A stretch of DNA of 64,000 bases from Patagioenas fasciata (GCF_037038585.1 NC_092522.1:125780661-125844660); one strand, 5' to 3'; shown: positions 1 through 11,954, counted from the first letter of the stretch. A program made the numbers and translations. The notes: generated by a model not told the origin, from the sequence alone.

Positions 1-480
1 CAGGAGGGGCAGGAGAGGCAGCGGGAGGTGCCCGGCCCCAGCAGCCCCCAGGGACAAAGCCCTTTCCTCAGTCTCAGCAGCCAGAGCAGGGACATCTCCC
101 CCGGACCCCACCTCCTGCCAGGCCAGGGCAGTGTCACCCTCAGCACCCTCGCCAGCCAGCCCTGCGTTGCCCCTCATGGCAGCGAACCCCGGCCTCCCGG
201 TCCCCGTCCCCTGTCCCGTCGCTCTGCCAGCCCCGGCACGGCTGCCGTGTCCCCGCACGGGCTTGTGGCCCGGTGGGAATAATCCCCGGGGCTTTATGGG
301 GGAGGCAGCCGGGGCTTCGGGGGGAGATTACACATCCTGGCAGTTAATCGAGCCGCAGCAGCCGCCCGCTCCCCGGAACCAGAGATTATCCCATAATTAA
401 TTAATTATGGTATTTGCTGCCATACGCAGGATTGCTGGGTTCAATCCGAGTCCTCTGTCTCCAGGAGGAGGTGTTGGGGA
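1..480. other. Intergenic GC-rich sequence with an AT-rich island at 385-415
   Basis: No exon is recognisable. An abrupt AT-rich patch (ATAATTAATTAATTATGG, about 391-409) stands out from GC-rich surroundings and carries overlapping TAAT/ATTA homeodomain-type cores. Confidence 0.4.
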
Positions 481-835
481 GGGACAGTCCCCTCCCCAAA
501 GGCACGGCCCCAGCCATGGGGATGGAGGCGACAATGGAGGGCATGGGGGGGGGTGTGGGGGCGAAAGGGGGTGCAGCGGGGAGGGAGGGGAGATGGGAGT
601 GGGATGGGGCACGATGGAGGGGGCGTGCGGGGGAGGGGGAGAAGGTGACGGGGAGGGTGGAGGGGGATGGAGGAGGGACGGAGGGTGGAAGCAGCAGTGG
701 AGGGCGCGATGGGGGGCGGAAGGGGGGAGGCAGCAGCGATGGAGGGAGGGATGGAGGGGGTGGCAGAGGAATGGGAGGGGCTGTGCAGGGGGATGCAGGG
801 GGGAGCTGGAGAACATGACGGGGGACAGAGGGAGA
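480..835. repeat. G-rich, purine-rich simple sequence
   Basis: Runs of G3-G10 dominate the + strand, with the densest G-run cluster at about 540-620. Confidence 0.7.
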
Positions 836-1255
836 TGGAGGAGGCAATAGAGGCGGATGGAGGAGGCAATGGAGGAGGCAATAGAGGTGGATGGAGAAGG
901 CAATAGAGGGGGTGGAGGAGGCAATAGAGGAGGATGGAGGAGGCAATAGAGGCGAAGGGAGGAGGCAATAGAGGCGGAGGGAGGAGGCAATAGAGGGGGA
1001 TGGAGGAGGCAATAGAGGCGGAGGGAGGAGGCAATAGAGGCGGAGGGAGGAGGCAATAGAGGCGGAGGGAGGAGGCAATAGAGGCGAAGGGAGGAGGCAA
1101 TAGAGGCGGAGGGAGGAGGCAATAGAGGCGGATAGAGGAGGCAATAGAGGCGGAGGGAGGAGGCAATAGAGGCGGAGGGAGGAGGCAATAGAGGGGGATG
1201 GAGGAGGCAATAGAGGGGGATGGAGGAGGCAATAGAGGAGGATGGAAAGGGCACA
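835..1255. repeat. 22-bp purine-rich minisatellite (about 18 copies)
   Basis: Units contain GGAGGCAATAGAGG followed by CGGAGGGA, CGAAGGGA or GGGATGGA. Successive GCAATA starts at 1031, 1053 and 1075 show the 22-bp period. Minus-strand Pro/Ser/Leu ORFs here are artefacts. Confidence 0.93.
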
Positions 1256-1754
1256 GAGGAGGGATATGGGAATGGCGGGGGCTGTGGAGGGGAGATGGGG
1301 TTCAAGTGCAGGAGGAGGAGGACAGGGCACCCCAGGGCTGGGCCTGATGCCCACCAGGCTCCACAGTGGGGCCGGGCAGCACCGTCCCCACGGCGGGGTG
1401 GGGGTCCCACCGGGCTGCGGTGCCGCTCTCCCCACGGGCTGAGGCTCCGGCCCTGGCTCCACGCTGCCCCTCACCTCCAGTGGCACCCGGCACTGCCCCA
1501 CGGGCTGCCCTGCGGCACTGGGGGTGACAGGGGGAGGACAGGGGTCTGCACCAGGGCCACCTCTGCGCTCCCGCCCTGCCCCGGGTCAGGGTCTGCCACA
1601 GGGCCCTGCAGGTGCCCCACACCGTGGGCACGGCCATGGGGCAGGGATCAGCCCCCGTGTGGGGCCAGCACAGGCCTGACCGTCCTGCCCCCGCTGCAGC
1701 CCCTGTGTCCCACTCCCTCCCAGGTCCCTGTGCCGGGCAGGGACCCCGGTGCTG

Positions 1755-2215
1755 CCCAGCTCTGCCTGTGGCACTGCCCCGGTGTCTCCAGGGTGGGTGG
1801 GTGGGTCAAGGGCTCTGCCTGTGGCACTGCCCTGGTGTCCCCAGGGTGGGTGGATCGAGGGCTCTGCCTGTGGCACTGCCCTGGTGTCCCCAGGGTGGGT
1901 GGGTCAAGGGCTCTGCCTGTGGCACTGCTCTGGTGTCCCCAGGGTGGATGGGTCAAGGGCTCTGCCTGTGGCACTGCCCCGGTGTCTCCAGGGTGGGTGG
2001 GTGGGTCAAGGGCTCTGCCTGTGGCACTGCTCTGATGTCCCCAGGGTGGATGGGTCAAGGGCTCTGCCTGTGGCACTGCCCTGGTGTCCCCAGGGTGGGT
2101 GGGTGGGTCAAGGGCTCTGCCTGTGGCACTGCTCTGGTGTCCCCAGGGTGGGTGGATCGAGGGCTCTGCCTGTGGTGCTGCCCTGGGTGGGTGAGTGGGT
2201 CAAGGGCACCATCAT
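1755..2215. repeat. 49-bp minisatellite (about 9 copies)
   Basis: Units contain GGCTCTGCCTGTGGCACTG and CCCCAGGGTGGGTGG. Starts at 1812, 1861, 1910 and 1959 give a 49-bp period, with 53-bp variants from one extra GGTG. Confidence 0.93.
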
Positions 2216-3035
2216 CCTGCTCTCCCGGCAGCCCTGGCCATGGTGCCCCTGCCCCAGGTCCCCGGTGGGACAGGGTGCAGTGATGGGTAGGGGTGAGGTG
2301 ACACACAGGAAAGGGGGCGAATTTAGGCAGGACAAGACATAAGGCCAAAGTGACATCGAGGGACGGGGTGACATGTCAGCATGGGGTGACACGTAGGGCC
2401 ATGGTGACATAGGGGTGTGGTGACACAGGGTGACCTGTAGGGTGGGTCCCTCACCTGCAGGTGTCGACACCGGATCGGTGGCCTCTGGCCTGATCTTTGG
2501 GGCTGTCCCCAGGGCGGTGGGGCTGGGGGACAGTGCCCCCTCATTGTGTCCCTCCTGAGCCAGCCCCGGGCACACGGGCAGGGACACTGCAGGGCACAGG
2601 ACCACCCACCCCGGCAGCCCCCAGGGCAGAGCCCTGAGCCCCCCACCCTTCACTCCATGGGGGATACATTGCAGATGGGGCCCCAGGGGACCGCATCACC
2701 AGCTCCATCCACCCATGTGTGGGGACAGGGTGTGGGTTGGGGACCCCAGGACAGCTGTGGCCACGTGAGGGTCCTGGTGACACGGCCGGTAGTGTCACGG
2801 TGTGGCCATTGGTGTGTGACAGGGCACATGGGTGGATTGTGGGGCTCTGAGTCATGGGGGGCTGGGGAGTTCCGATTCCCATCGTCTTGGCTTTCCTGTT
2901 CCTCCCCATCCCGTGTCCCCATGTCCCACAGCCACCCGAGACATCGCAGCCACCGCTTGGGCACCGTGGCTGGTGTTGGGGTAACATGGACACCCCTGAG
3001 GGGCCGTACCCAGCCCCTGGAGACCTGGCTGGGTT
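2216..3035. other. Intergenic sequence with weak GTGACA repeats
   Basis: GGTGACA and GGGTGACA recur around 2,290-2,440, probably a decayed tandem array. No gene is seen. Confidence 0.4.
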
Positions 3036-3375
3036 TGGTACCACAGCCACCCGAGGACACCACTGACATCCCTGGGGCACCGTGGTCACCTCTAGGACAC
3101 TGCAGCCATCCCTGGGACACCACAGTCACTTCTGGAATACTGTGGCCACACCAGAGACACCACTGTCAGCACCCTGGTCACACCTGGGCCACCAAGACTG
3201 TCCCTGGGAGAGCACTGCAGCCACCCCTGGGACACTGTGACTGGCCCTGGGACACCATGGCCATCTCTGGGACACCACAGCTATCTGCGGGACATCTTGG
3301 CACCACTGGGACACTGCGGCCACCCCCAGGGCACTGCGGCCATCTCTGGGACACTGTGCCACCCCCGGACATGCC
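3035..3375. repeat. Degenerate array of about 21 bp (CTGGGACACC motif)
   Basis: CCTGGGACACCACAG and CTGGGACACTG variants recur with imperfect period. Confidence 0.7.
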
Positions 3376-3559
3376 TCGCTCTGCCCCGTCCTGGCCACTG
3401 GTGGTCCCCAGCCCGGGCGGGGGCGGTGGGGAGGGACGCTGGGGACAGTGCCCCCTGGGGTTCTTCCCACCCTGCTGCTTCTCGGGCTCCCCTGGCCCTG
3501 CTCCTGTCGGGTCTCTGGTGCTGCCATGGCGCGAGGTGGGGGGTGTCCATGCAGCTGGT

Positions 3560-3715
3560 GACAGGGACATTGCACCACAGGGACACTGCACCACAGGGAC
3601 CCCAGCATGGCAGGGACCCCCACACCAGAGGGACCCCAGCACTGCAGGGACCCTGGCACAGGAGGGACCCCAGCACCGCAGGGACCCCGGCAGTGCAGGG
3701 ACCCCAGCACAGGCA
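3560..3715. repeat. Degenerate array of about 15-18 bp (CAGGGACCCC motif)
   Basis: GCAGGGACCCCAGCAC variants are repeated about nine times. Confidence 0.75.
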
Positions 3716-4199
3716 GCTCTTGCTCTCGCCCTGGCCGTGCCGGGGGGGCTGCGCCAGTGCTGGGCACGCGATGGGCTGGGAAGGGGCTGCAGTCCCCGAG
3801 CCCCCACGCTCCCATGGAAACACCGCCAAGCTCCGAGGAGATGCTCTGTGCTGGAAAAAATGCTGGAAAATGCCAAACGAGCCAATTCCCAGCCCCTGTG
3901 GGTGGCCGGGGAAGCCGGGGGGGCTGTGGCCGCAGGAACCCCCCAGGTGCTGGGACACCTGGCACCCTCCGTCCCCAGCCCCCAGGTGAGGGTCCCTCTG
4001 GGGCCGGGGGGTCAGCTCGGCACAGCCGTGGGCCGGGGTCGTTATGGAGTTAATGAGTAGCGGGAGGGAAGGCTGGCCGAGCTGGGACAGTTTGTGGCAG
4101 CGGCCTGGGACAAATCACACCAGCGTCACTCGTGGTGACGCCGAAGGCTGTGCCGATGGGGTGGCAGCGATGGAGAGCCCTCCAGCTCGGGACCCGTGG

Positions 4200-4710
4200 C
4201 ACGGTGAGAGCAGGGCAGCAGGGACAGACACAGTAGGGACAGACGGGCAACACGATGGGTGGCAGAAGGACGGACAGGCAGCAGGACAGAGACAGCGGGG
4301 GCAGAGGGGCAGCAGGGATGGACAGACAGCAGGACAGACAACAGGGATGGACAGGTAGCAGGACAGACAGGCAGCAGGGACAGCTGGACAGCAGGGATGG
4401 ACAGATAGCAGGGACAGACAGACAGCAGGGATGGATGGCAGCAGGATGGACGGTAGCAGGACAGACAGTCAGCAGGGATGGACAGACAGCAGGATGGATG
4501 GCAGCAGGACAGATGGCAGCAGGGATGGACAGACAGCAGGACAGGTGGCAGCAGGACGGATGGCAGGAGGACAGACAGCAGCAGGGATGGACAGACAGCA
4601 GGATGGATGGCAGCAGGACAGACGGCAGCAGGGATGGACAGACAGCAGGATGGATGGCAGCAGGACAGACAGCAGGACGGATGGCAGCAGGACAGACGGC
4701 AGCAGGGCTC
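4200..4710. repeat. Degenerate array built on GCAGGGATGGACAGACA
   Basis: Alternating GGATGGACAGACAGCAGGAC and GATGGCAGCAGGACAG blocks of about 20 bp. It gives Gln/Asp-rich and Cys-rich spurious ORFs on opposite strands. Confidence 0.88.
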
Positions 4711-4924
4711 TGCCTGCACCGTGTGCTGGCAGCGGGTGACACAGACCTTGCCGTGCCCGTCCCACGCTCCGCCGCGGCCGCTCGGGTGTCCCTGGCTGGG
4801 CAGCAGCAGCAGGCAGAGCGGGCAGAGGTGGGAGGGCAGGAGCAGGCGGTGACGGTGCTGCCGGTGACGCTGTGCCGCCCGTGCGACCCTGCGGTCCCGG
4901 TCCCATCTCTACCAGCACCCCGGT

Positions 4925-5005
4925 CACTGGAGTGGCTGGGCCACCCCGGCTCTCTGCCGGGCCACCCCCGGCTCTCTGCTGGGCCACCCCTGGCTCTCTG
5001 CTGGG
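4925..5005. repeat. Three-copy tandem of about 22 bp (GGCTCTCTGC motif)
   Basis: CCACCCCGGCTCTCTGC and close variants occur three times in a row. Confidence 0.7.
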
Positions 5006-5344
5006 TCGTGGTCAAGGGAAAAGGTGCCAGGGACGCACCGGGACCTGCCCCGTGTGCCCCGGTGCAGCAGCTCCCCCGAGCCCCGACAGTCCCCGGCTGC
5101 ACCGGCGCGGGGCTGCGGTGCCACCAGCTGCCTCCTCCCCAGACCCTGAGGGTGTCTCAGCTGCTCCAAACAGCTCGGCTGGGTGCAGAACGGGCTGATG
5201 GCGCTTGGCCTCCTCCTTCTCCTGCTCACCATCCCCGTGGTCCCCCATCCCCAGGCCTGGTGACGTTCAGCACAGCTCGCTGCCACCACCAGCCCTGCCA
5301 CTGCTCTGCCTAAGCTGTGGGTGCAACGGGAGCTCCCCCAGCTG

Positions 5345-5415
5345 TCAAAACCCTCCTGCCCTGGCTGCCTAAACCCTCCTGCCCCGGCTGCCTAAACCCT
5401 CCTGCCCCGGCTGCC
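5345..5415. repeat. Three-copy 23-bp tandem (TGCCTAAACCCTCC motif)
   Basis: CTGCCTAAACCCTCCTGCC is repeated with a 23-bp step. Confidence 0.75.
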
Positions 5416-6877
5416 AGCGGAAAAATGGTGCTGGGGCTCAATGGTGCTGTGCTGGTCTGTTCTCCCAAGTACCAAGTGATAGGACAAGAGCAAATGTCCC
5501 TGATGACGCTGTCCCCAGCTGGGGCAGCAGCTCAGGCCGCATCCTCCCGCTGCCCCCCGCCCTTCACGCCAGACCCACCCCACATCGCAAGCGGGGGGAG
5601 CCGGGGGGGCAAGCGCAGCTCATACTAAGCCTGGATTTAGGATGGATCAGTTTGCCGGCAGCTGACTCCTCTATAATTAGACGGCGGCAGTCCAGGACCA
5701 GCTGGGGGGCAGAGCTCCAACACCTTCCCATGGGTGTGCGCGTCGTTACAGGAAACTGCCCGTGTTCCAAATAACCCCAGACCTTGCACCAGCCGGCAGC
5801 ACCGAGCTGCACCTCCTGAGGAGCGGGGGGCGAGGAACAGAAGCTCCTGCAAAGCGCTGCCTGTGCTGCGGCCCCTGGGGCTGCCCCGGAGGAGCAGACC
5901 CCCCAAGGGCCCCCGAGGACGAACGCCGGGGCTGCGGGGCTGGCTCGGGGTGTTCTGTGCCACTTTGCTGGTCACCGGCTGCTTGGTGCAGGGGCTGCGC
6001 CTGGAGCCCACACGTGCCCAGTGGCCCTTGGCCGTGGTCCCCGGGCCACGTGGTGAGGTCCCACGGCCCCGCTGTGCCCCGCTGTGCCCCGCTGTCCCCG
6101 CATCCTGCGGGAGCTGAGAGCGGGGCAGGCGCCAGGCTTTGACCTCGGACCCGCGCCTTCGGCAGACGTGGCGTGAGCAGCGTCCGTAGGCGGCCACACC
6201 AGCATCGCTGCTCGGAGACTGAAGGATTTAGTACCAGCTGGCGAGGTGTGACAGAACAGGCAGAGCTCTGGCCCCACGGCGCTCCACAAACACACCGGGG
6301 CGTTCCCGCACACCCGAGAGCCCTCCAGACCCTCCTCTGAGCAGGATAAATCCCTGGTGAGGGGTGGGGGACCCTTTGCAGCATTCAGGGACTAACGCTT
6401 CACCTCCCTCTGTAGGTAACCACTGGTGGATCATTAATGTGCTTCCAGGGACCTTTCACTCTGCGTCCTCAGGCTGCCCCACACAGCACAGGGAGCTGGG
6501 GCAGCGCTGCCCCTCTGCCCGGGGACACCCCGGCTCGGCCGCTTCCCGGGGCTCGGGGCGTCCCTGCACGGTGGCGGTGCGCCGGCCATCGCCGCTTCCC
6601 TGCCCCTTATTCACCCGCTGCTCCGCTCCCCGGTGTGAACCCTGGGAAAGCAAGGCGGCGACTGGCTCCGCACAGCACCGCCGGCAACAATGCCGAGCTT
6701 CTTCCCTGTGCCGCGCCGGCAGCGTGGGGCTGCGACCCGCACCGGCCAGCGGGAGCCTTGGGCTGCAGGCGGAGCGGCTGGAGCTCTCGGAAGGGGTGGC
6801 TGTCCTGGGGCAGTGACACCGAAAAATCGAGGCCCTTAAGCATTAAAGCTGGGGAAGGAGCCGCTGCCAGCACATGG
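5416..6877. other. Intergenic sequence, no gene recognised
   Basis: GC-rich unique sequence. The longest open frames have no recognisable protein features. Confidence 0.5.
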
Positions 6878-7430
6878 AATCATAGAATCATTTTGGTTGG
6901 AAGAGGATCACCGAGTCCAACCCTAAGCTAACTCTGGCACCAACCCATGTCCCTAAGAACCTCGTCTATGCGCCTTTTGAACCCCTCCAGCGATGGCGAC
7001 TCCACCACCGACAGCCCTGTCTGTGAAGAACCTGCCGAGCCCTGTGCGTTGGCCATGGCGGGCGGGGGTGGGAGCAGAGCCCGACCCCCCTGGCTCCAAG
7101 CTCCTTTCAGGCAGTTCAGAGATCAGAAGGTCTCCCCTCAGCTCCTGTTCTCCAGCTGAACCCCCCAGGTCCCTCAGCCGCTCCCATCACACTTGTGCTC
7201 CAGCCCCTCACCAGCTCCGTTCCCTTCTCTCCACTCGCTCCAGCACCTCAAGGCCTTTCTTGGCCTGAGGGGCCCAGAGCTGCCCCAGGGTTGGCGGTTT
7301 GTCCTCCCCAGGTCCCAGCACAGGTTCGGTCACTGCCCTGGGCCTGCTGGCCACACCAGTGCTGGCACCAGCCAGGGTGCTGTGGCCTCTTGGCCCCTGG
7401 GCGCACTGAACGGTGGCCCCAGAGCCCTTC
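6878..7430 (-). mobile_element. CR1 LINE fragment, 3' end at left
   Basis: Starts with GGAATCATAGAATCATTTTG, the reverse complement of the CR1 3' terminus with its degenerate ATTCTATG octamers, then TTGGAAGAGGATCACCGAG. The body continues to the TGCTGGCCACACCAGTGCTG segment typical of CR1. It is 5'-truncated. Confidence 0.88.
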
Positions 7431-7529
7431 CAGCCAACCTGAGCCGTGCCCATGGCCAAGCAGCCCTGTCCCTGTGGGTGGGGAGGAGCTGCAGCAAACA
7501 GAGCGTCCCGCTGGCAGCGCGGGGGCTGC

Positions 7530-9362
7530 TGCGGGATGACAATGGTCACTGCTGCGGGATGACAATGGTCACTGCTGACAATGGTCACTGCTGCGGGATG
7601 ACAATGGTCACTGCTGACAATGGTCACTGCTGCGGGATGACAATGGTCACTGCTGCGGGATGACAACGGTCACTGCTGACAATGGTCACTGCTGCGGGAT
7701 GACAATGGTCACTGCTGCGGGGTGACAATGGTCACTGCTGCGGGATGACAATGGTCTCTGCTGTGGGCTGACAATGGTCACTGCTGACAATGGTCACTGC
7801 TGCGGGATGACAATGGTCACTGCTGCGGGGTGACAATGGTCACTGCTGACAATGGTCACTGCTGCGGGATGACAATGGTCACTGCTGACAATGGTCACTG
7901 CTGCGGGATGACAATGGTCACTGCTGCGGGATGACAATGGTCACTGCTGACAATGGTCACTGCTGCGGGATGACAATGGTCACTGCTGCGGGGTGACAAT
8001 GGTCACTGCTGCGGGATGACAATGGTCACTGCTGCGGGATGACAATGGTCACTGCTGACAATGGTCTCTGCTGCGGGGTGACAATGGTCACTGCTGCGGG
8101 ATGACAATGGTCTCTGCTGTGGGCTGACAATGGTCACTGCTGACAATGGTCACTGCTGCGGGATGACAATGGTCACTGCTGCGGGGTGACAATGGTCACT
8201 GCTGACAATGGTCACTGCTGCGGGATGACAATGGTCACTGCTGCGGGGTGACAATGGTCACTGCTGACAATGGTCTCTGCTGCGGGCTGACAATGGTCAC
8301 TGCTGACAATGGTCACTGCTGCGGGATGACAATGGTCTCTGCTGCGGGTTGACAATGGTCACTGCTGCGAATGACAATGGTCTCTGCTGCGGGGTGACAA
8401 TGGTCTCTGCTGCGGGGTGACAATGGTCACTGCTGCGGGATGACAATGGTCACTGCTGACAATGCTCACTGCTGCGGGATGACAATGGTCTCTGCTGCGG
8501 GGTGACAATGGTCACTGCTGCGGGATGACAATGGTCACTGCTGACAATGCTCACTGCTGACAATGCTCACTGCTGCGGGGTGACAATGGTCACTGCTGAC
8601 AATGGTCACTGCTGCGGGATGACAATGGTCACTGCTGCGGGATGACAATGGTCACTGCTGACAATGGTCACTGCTGCGGGATGACAATGGTCACTGCTGA
8701 CAATGGTCACTGCTGACAATGGTCACTGCTGCGGGGTGACAATGGTCACTGCTGACAATGGTCTCTGCTGCGGGGTGACAATGGTCTCTGCTGCGGGATG
8801 ACAATGGTCACTGCTGACAATGGTCACTGCTGCGGGATGACAATGGTCACTGCTGCGGGATGACAATGGTCACTGCTGACAATGGTCACTGCTGCGGGAT
8901 GACAATGGTCACTGCTGACAATGGTCACTGCTGACAATGGTCACTGCTGCGGGGTGACAATGGTCACTGCTGACAATGGTCTCTGCTGCGGGGTGACAAT
9001 GGTCTCTGCTGCGGGATGACAATGGTCACTGCTGACAATGGTCACTGCTGCGGGATGACAATGGTCACTGCTGCGGGATGACAATGGTCACTGCTGACAA
9101 TGGTCACTGCTGCGGGATGACAATGGTCACTGCTGACAATGGTCACTGCTGACAATGGTCACTGCTGCGGGGTGACAATGGTCACTGCTGACAATGGTCT
9201 CTGCTGCGGGGTGACAATGGTCACTGCTGACAATGGTCTCTGCTGCGGGGTGACAATGGTCACTGCTGACAATGGTCACTGCTGCGGGATGACAATGGTC
9301 ACTGCTGACAATGGTCTCTGCTGCGGGGTGACAATGGTCACTGCTGACAATGGTCTCTGCTG
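7530..9362. repeat. 1.8-kb minisatellite of mixed 16/23-bp units
   Basis: Two unit types alternate irregularly: ACTGCTGACAATGGTC (16 bp) and the same with an added GCGGGAT (23 bp). CTCTGC variants and rare GCTCACTG variants also occur. By length there are roughly ninety units. Each carries ACAATGG. Confidence 0.97.
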
Positions 9363-10440
9363 CCCTGCGCTCACCACGGGCTCGCCCGGCTGGGTGGGAG
9401 GATTCGGGGAACCAGTCGGGCTGGTGCGTCACCGCTGTCCTCCAGCAAACCTCCCCGAACTCAAACACTGTTTCCCAACGTGCGGGTGACTCACGGTCCC
9501 CTCCCACGGCGAGCTCCGAGGACACGGATCCGCGGTGTCGCAACCGCCGCGGCTCTGAGCGCCGGGCCTGCCCCTCCTGGCTCCGCAATTACCCTCGCCG
9601 TGCCGGATCAGAGCCCCGAGAGCGGGACGGAAGATCCTCGGGAGGGTGTGAGAATCGCCCCACCTCTCGCCGGACACCCCAAATCTCCCGTCCCTGCGGC
9701 GACGGTGTGAGCGGGACCCACCGAGAGCAAGGGCGCCCCTGTCCTCGGGGGTGTCTCCTGTGCCATCGCTTCGCTCAGGGGTGACATTTAACGTCAGAGC
9801 CGCTCTTGGGCGTCAGACAGAAAACACCCTGCCCTGTTTGCAGGGGGATGTGCCAGGCTGCGTGTTGCTTCCTCCCTGCGATCCCGAGGGACAAACGCCT
9901 TTGAACTGCACTAACAAACTCTCCAGAACAAGAGGTTATTGCAAACGTCGGTGCCAACACCCAGCGATGCGCTGCTGCTGCTGCTGAAGCTCTGGGGCCG
10001 GCTGGGAGCGCCGCCCGCGGGTGCCCAGTCGGTATCGGGGCGGTTTCCACGGGCACGGGCGTTTTTCTCCATATCTGCTCAGCCACGGGCAGGAAGCGCT
10101 TTGTGCGGCGCCCTTAAACTGCCACAGCAAAGCGCTAAAAATAAACCCTCTTTGTGAAGCCACCAGCGCCTGCCCGATCTGCTGTGTCAGCTCCGGAGAG
10201 CGCCCGCTGCGGGGGCTCGGGGATCCTGGAGACAGGCGGTGCCCCGCGGGGAGCAGCCTGCGAGGAGCCCGGCAGCCGGGAGGGCTGGGAACCACAATGC
10301 GGAGGAAAGCACGTACAACATGTAACATACAACATACGTGTTGAGGCACTGAGGTCTCCACCAGCCCCCCTGGTGGGGCACTGGAATGGCTCCAGCAGTG
10401 ACTCTGCAGCTTTGGCTCTGCAGCCCGGGGCAATGGGAGC
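9363..10440. other. Intergenic sequence, no gene recognised
   Basis: Moderately GC-rich unique sequence. A CTGCTGCTGCTGCTG run occurs near 9,971-9,987. Confidence 0.5.
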
Positions 10441-10444
10441 CGTG

Positions 10445-10630
10445 GGAGCCACCGGGAATAACCGGCCCTCCCCCCGGGAACTGTCCTCATTCCCACCGGG
10501 AACGACCGTCCCTTCCCCCCGGGAATGACCGTCCCTCCCCGCGGGAACTGTCCGCATTCCCACCGGGAACGACCGTCCTTCCCCCCGGGAACTGCCCTAT
10601 TTCCCACCGGGACTGTCCCTGTCCCTCCCA
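10445..10630. repeat. Degenerate array of about 23 bp (CCGGGAACGACCGTCC motif)
   Basis: CCCGGGAACTGTCC and CCGGGAACGACCGTCC alternate about seven times. Confidence 0.8.
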
Positions 10631-10737
10631 CCGGAGGGACCCAGAGCAGCCGCCCGGGCCCGTCCCCAACACAGCGAGTGCGGGGGGCACCGGGTTCTGC
10701 GGCGGCCGAGTCCCCATCACCCCCCAACCCACGGGTG

Positions 10738-10990
10738 TCACAGAATCACAGAACTGTTTGGGTTGGAAAAGCCCCTCGGGATCATGGAGTCCAACCACAA
10801 CCCACCCTGTCCCTGTCCCATGTCCTGAGAACCTCCTGTCCGTCTGTCCAGCCCTCCAGGGCTGGTGACTCCAGCACTGCCCTGGGCAGCCTGTTCCAAT
10901 GCCCCACAGCCCTTTGGGGAAGAAATTGTTCCCGCATCCAACCTCAACCTCCCCTGGGCAACTTGAGGCCGTGTGCTCTCGCTTGCCCGG
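10738..10990 (-). mobile_element. CR1 LINE fragment, 3' end at left
   Basis: Begins TCACAGAATCACAGAACTG, then GGGTTGGAAAAGCCC and GAGTCCAACC, the reverse complement of a CR1 3' end. It continues through CCTGGGCAGCCTGTTCCAAT. It lies directly upstream of the GC-rich array. Confidence 0.9.
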
Positions 10991-11164
10991 TTAGTGCCCC
11001 GCTCCCGGCAGGGCTGCCCGGGGCTGCCCCTGGCCCCGTCCCTGTGTCTGTCTGTCCCTGTATCTGCCTGTGTCTGTGTCTGTGTTTCTGCCCGGGTGTC
11101 TCTGCACAAGAACGGGCTCCCGGGAGCTGCCGGGCGGGTCCCCACGGCGGGCGCTGGGCTCCGA

Positions 11165-11715
11165 GCGGCCCCGGGCCGGTCCGTGCGGGGCTGTGCCCGC
11201 CTCCCCGGGATGCGGGGTCCGGTCCGTGCGGGGCTGTGCCCGCCTCCCCGGGGTGCGGGGTCCGGTCCGTGCGGGGCTGTGCCCGCCTCCCGGGGTGCGG
11301 GGTCCGGTCCGTGCGGGGCTGTGCCCGCCTCCCGGGGGGTGCAGGGTCCGGTCCGTGCGGGGCTGTGCCCGCCTCCCGGGGTGCGGGGTCCGGTCCGTGC
11401 GGGGCTGTGCCCGCCTCCCCGGGGTGCGGGGTCCGGTCCGTGCGGGGCTGTTCCCGCCTCCCGGGGGGTGCAGGGGCCGGTCCGTGCGGGGCTGTGCCCG
11501 CCTCCCGGGGGGTGCAGGGGCCGGTCCGTGCGGGGCTGTGCCCGCCTCCCGGGGGGTGCAGGGGCCGGTCCGTGCGGGGCTGTGCCCGCCTCCCGGGGGG
11601 TGCAGGGGCCGGTCCGTGCGGGGCTGTGCCCGCCTTCCCGGGGTGCGGGGTCCGGTCCGTGCGGGGCTGTGCCCGCCCCCCGGGGTGCGGGGTCCGGTCC
11701 GTGCGGGGTCCGATC
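11165..11715. repeat. GC/CpG-rich minisatellite of about 42-44 bp upstream of RAB10 (about 13 copies)
   Basis: Each unit contains GTCCGGTCCGTGCGGGGCTG and CCCGCCTCCC. Unit length varies with a GGGG/CAGG indel. It ends about 95 bp before the first CRE. Confidence 0.95.
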
Positions 11716-11807
11716 CTGCCCGGGTGACCCGTGGCTCCCCGCCCGCCGCCAGGGGGCGCCCCCACCCCCGCCCCCCCGCCGAGGGTCGCGCTCGCGCCCT
11801 GCCCCGG

Positions 11808-11815
11808 TGACGTCA
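11808..11815. promoter_or_regulatory. CRE palindrome TGACGTCA, copy 1
   Basis: A perfect CREB/ATF site, the most distal of three in the RAB10 promoter. Confidence 0.6.
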
Positions 11816-11946
11816 CCCCAGGAGGAGCCGAGACTGGCAAGCGGGCACAGCCAATGGGAGCCCGGCGTCCCCGCGGGACTTCCGGCGGCGGGTGGGAAGG
11901 CGGAGCCACCGCCCCCTCAGGCCCCGCCCCGGCGCGCGGCCGCGGG

Positions 11947-11954
11947 TGACGTCA
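11947..11954. promoter_or_regulatory. CRE palindrome TGACGTCA, copy 2
   Basis: A perfect CREB/ATF site between the GC boxes and the likely start region. Confidence 0.6.

Noticed and set aside
397-1501. Minus-strand Pro/Ser/Leu-rich ORFs near the left end
   Set aside because: They are translations of the 22-bp purine array.
5345-5415. Telomere-like CCTAAACCCT repeats
   Set aside because: Only three copies in a 23-bp unit with a GC-rich remainder. This is not the vertebrate TTAGGG repeat.
9971-9987. CTG trinucleotide run
   Set aside because: Only about five units, within normal background.
1-11160. KIF3C exons, expected upstream of RAB10 from the human gene order
   Set aside because: I searched the translated frames for kinesin motor signatures and found none. 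The gene may lie further left or be elsewhere.
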